From DATBFG01 sp036558645 (GTDB lineage: Bacteria; Acidobacteriota; Terriglobia; Terriglobales; Acidobacteriaceae), in the NCBI GenBank assembly GCA_036558645.1, contig DATBFG010000035.1, positions 62,001 to 126,000 of the forward strand: a stretch of DNA of 64,000 bases. Reading direction: 5' to 3'. The notes beneath the pieces were generated by a model. The model was not told where the DNA came from, ran no database searches, and saw only the letters and a program-made list of their open reading frames with translations. Positions 63,197-64,000 of the stretch are shown here, piece by piece. Positions within the stretch are counted from its first letter, which is position 1. Each line of letters begins with the position of its first letter. The translations under genes and the position numbers were made by a program.

Positions 63197-63234
63197 ACCG
63201 GGAACCCGATGAGGGGGTCCCCCAGGTTCCCGGT
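63197..63234. terminator. Hairpin downstream of the helicase gene
   Basis: ACCGGGAACC and GGTTCCCGGT form a perfect 10-bp stem. An A-tract lies 5' of it and no T-tract 3', so it would terminate minus-strand transcription better than plus. It may act as a terminator for antisense transcripts or simply as a 3' stabiliser of the helicase message. Confidence 0.4.
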
Positions 63235-63429
63235 GAGCGATGCCCGGCTGTAAATGCTGAAAGCGCTTCCCCCGTCGCTTTGCCAGGCTAGTCGTCAGAA
63301 TATGAGTAAGCACGAATCCGGCCAGAGTCCTGGCCGAAAAATGAATGCCGCGTTAGCTGTAACCTATTGAACACAAAGGAAAGAACCTTTGCGGGAGAAA
63401 ACCCTTGGATCAGTGAAGAGTGCGATGCG

Positions 63430-63465
63430 CTATCTGAAAAGATAGTATGCTATCTGATCGGATAG
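63430..63465. promoter_or_regulatory. Tandem CTATC-N6-GATAG palindromes, candidate operators
   Basis: CTATC-N6-GATAG occurs at 63430-63445 and again at 63450-63465, exactly 20 bp apart, so both sites face the same side of the helix. They lie 62 bp before the FHA gene ATG. This looks like a cooperative repressor or activator binding site; no regulator gene lies nearby. Confidence 0.5.
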
Positions 63466-63526
63466 GATGTGCCAGTCCGAGCCAGCCCCACTTGGTCTTC
63501 TGTGAGTATGGCAAATAGGCGAACCG

Positions 63527-64000
63527 ATGCGCGAGGTCGCTGCAGTGAATCCGAGGTTGACGGTTGTATCTGGACCCTACGAAGACCCCACGTTTCCCCT
63601 TTCGCAGGATGAAACAACGATCGGGCGCGATCCTCTCAACATGCTTTCCATACCGGACCCTTCCTTGTCACGCCGGCATTGTCTTCTGACGCGCGAAGGC
63701 GATGGCTTCAAAATCCGGGATCTTGAGAGCCGCAACGGAACGTACGTTAATGGAACGCCTGTCAACGAGAGCTGGCTCAAAGACGGCGATCAGCTATCCA
63801 TTGGCGATTCGATCTTCATCTTTCAGACGGGCGAGGACTCCGATCAGCGAGCATACCCGAGCGTTGTATTCGACGATTCTGTCACCCAGGCCACTGCGCA
63901 GTTGCACCCGCAAGATGTCATCTACCTTCATCCGGAGCAGATCCTCAAGCAGTTGCCCGCAACGTCGCGATTGACGCGAAACCTCAATGCACTGCTGAAA
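63527..64000 (+). CDS. FHA-domain protein, partial (runs off the window end)
   Basis: 158 codons from ATG 63527 with no stop before the window ends. An FHA phosphothreonine-binding domain covers about residues 10-105: TIGRD, SLSRRHCLL, DLESRNGTYVNG, LKDGDQLSIGDSIFIF. After it, QLPATSRLTRNLNALLK could be the start of a GAF or signalling domain, as in FHA-GAF-sigma54 activators, but that is guesswork because the sequence ends here. The start has no Shine-Dalgarno. The tandem palindromes upstream may control it. Confidence 0.8.
   Translation, partial: MREVAAVNPRLTVVSGPYEDPTFPLSQDETTIGRDPLNMLSIPDPSLSRRHCLLTREGDGFKIRDLESRNGTYVNGTPVNESWLKDGDQLSIGDSIFIFQTGEDSDQRAYPSVVFDDSVTQATAQLHPQDVIYLHPEQILKQLPATSRLTRNLNALLK

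Larger units (their letters stand above)
63171..63526 (+). other. Structured intergenic region before the FHA gene
   Basis: About 356 bp without a gene. It holds a hairpin at 63197-63234, a CGGCCAG-N4-CTGGCCG hairpin at 63319-63336, CAAAGG-N6-CCTTTG at 63374-63391 and the paired palindromes at 63430-63465. I cannot name an RNA family for them. Confidence 0.4.

Noticed and set aside
1..64000. tRNA, rRNA, prophage or insertion sequence
   Set aside because: No T-arm GTTCGAATC-type motifs with matching cloverleaf were found in the intergenic regions, and no transposase or integrase frame was recognised; this was by eye and a tRNAscan run would settle it.

Overview
The window looks like chromosomal DNA from an Acidobacteriota (Terriglobia) genome. 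Grounds for this: two very large Oar-type TonB-dependent receptors with an N-terminal carboxypeptidase-regulatory domain, a CadC-type winged helix fused to a TolB-like propeller, FG-GAP/ASPIC-UnbV and TPR proteins, HAF repeats, many secreted hydrolases, and Gram-negative envelope genes (Kdo synthesis, PBPs, System I cytochrome c maturation). I see no phage, transposase, integrase, CRISPR array, rRNA or tRNA. Assignment to the phylum is inference from gene content.

Layout. 0.1-13.5 kb: carbohydrate region with a secreted GH39 and GH3, then on the minus strand a TPR / FG-GAP / DUF1801 run and a TonB-dependent receptor, which is divergent from a GH144-like beta-1,2-glucanase candidate. 13.5-24.6 kb: Sel1 protein, winged-helix/propeller protein, CocE-type hydrolase, small Spy-like and lipoprotein genes, a transpeptidase-only PBP, a beta-helix protein and a jelly-roll protein. 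24.8-28.4 kb: second Oar-like receptor. 29.0-31.8 kb: ccmEABCD with a CXXXY-type CcmE and a 40-residue CcmD. 32-46 kb: DUF4440 protein, M13 peptidase, thiC, an unknown membrane protein, M28 peptidase, proBA, HAF protein, methyltransferase, PLP decarboxylase and a secreted unknown. 46.4-58.6 kb: pyrG, kdsA, potassium channel, kdsD, proS, class A PBP, TPR protein, kdsC. 58.7-64 kb: an Lhr-type helicase and the start of an FHA-domain protein cut by the window end.

How the genes work together. Three of the four Kdo pathway steps before CMP activation (kdsD, kdsA, kdsC) lie within 10 kb, interleaved with pyrG, which makes the CTP needed to activate Kdo. GH3 plus GH144 plus a receptor would suffice to depolymerise and import beta-1,2-glucan. 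The ccm genes supply heme to periplasmic c-type cytochromes but lack ccmF, G and H here.

The most notable signals not explained by protein families: (1) about ten genes have a TANNNT-like -10 hexamer 6-8 nt before the start codon and mostly no Shine-Dalgarno, which suggests leaderless transcripts; (2) a candidate pseudoknotted RNA with a terminator between a TPR gene and kdsC; (3) two identical-spaced palindromes 20 bp apart in front of the FHA gene; (4) short tandem repeats next to kdsA and kdsD.
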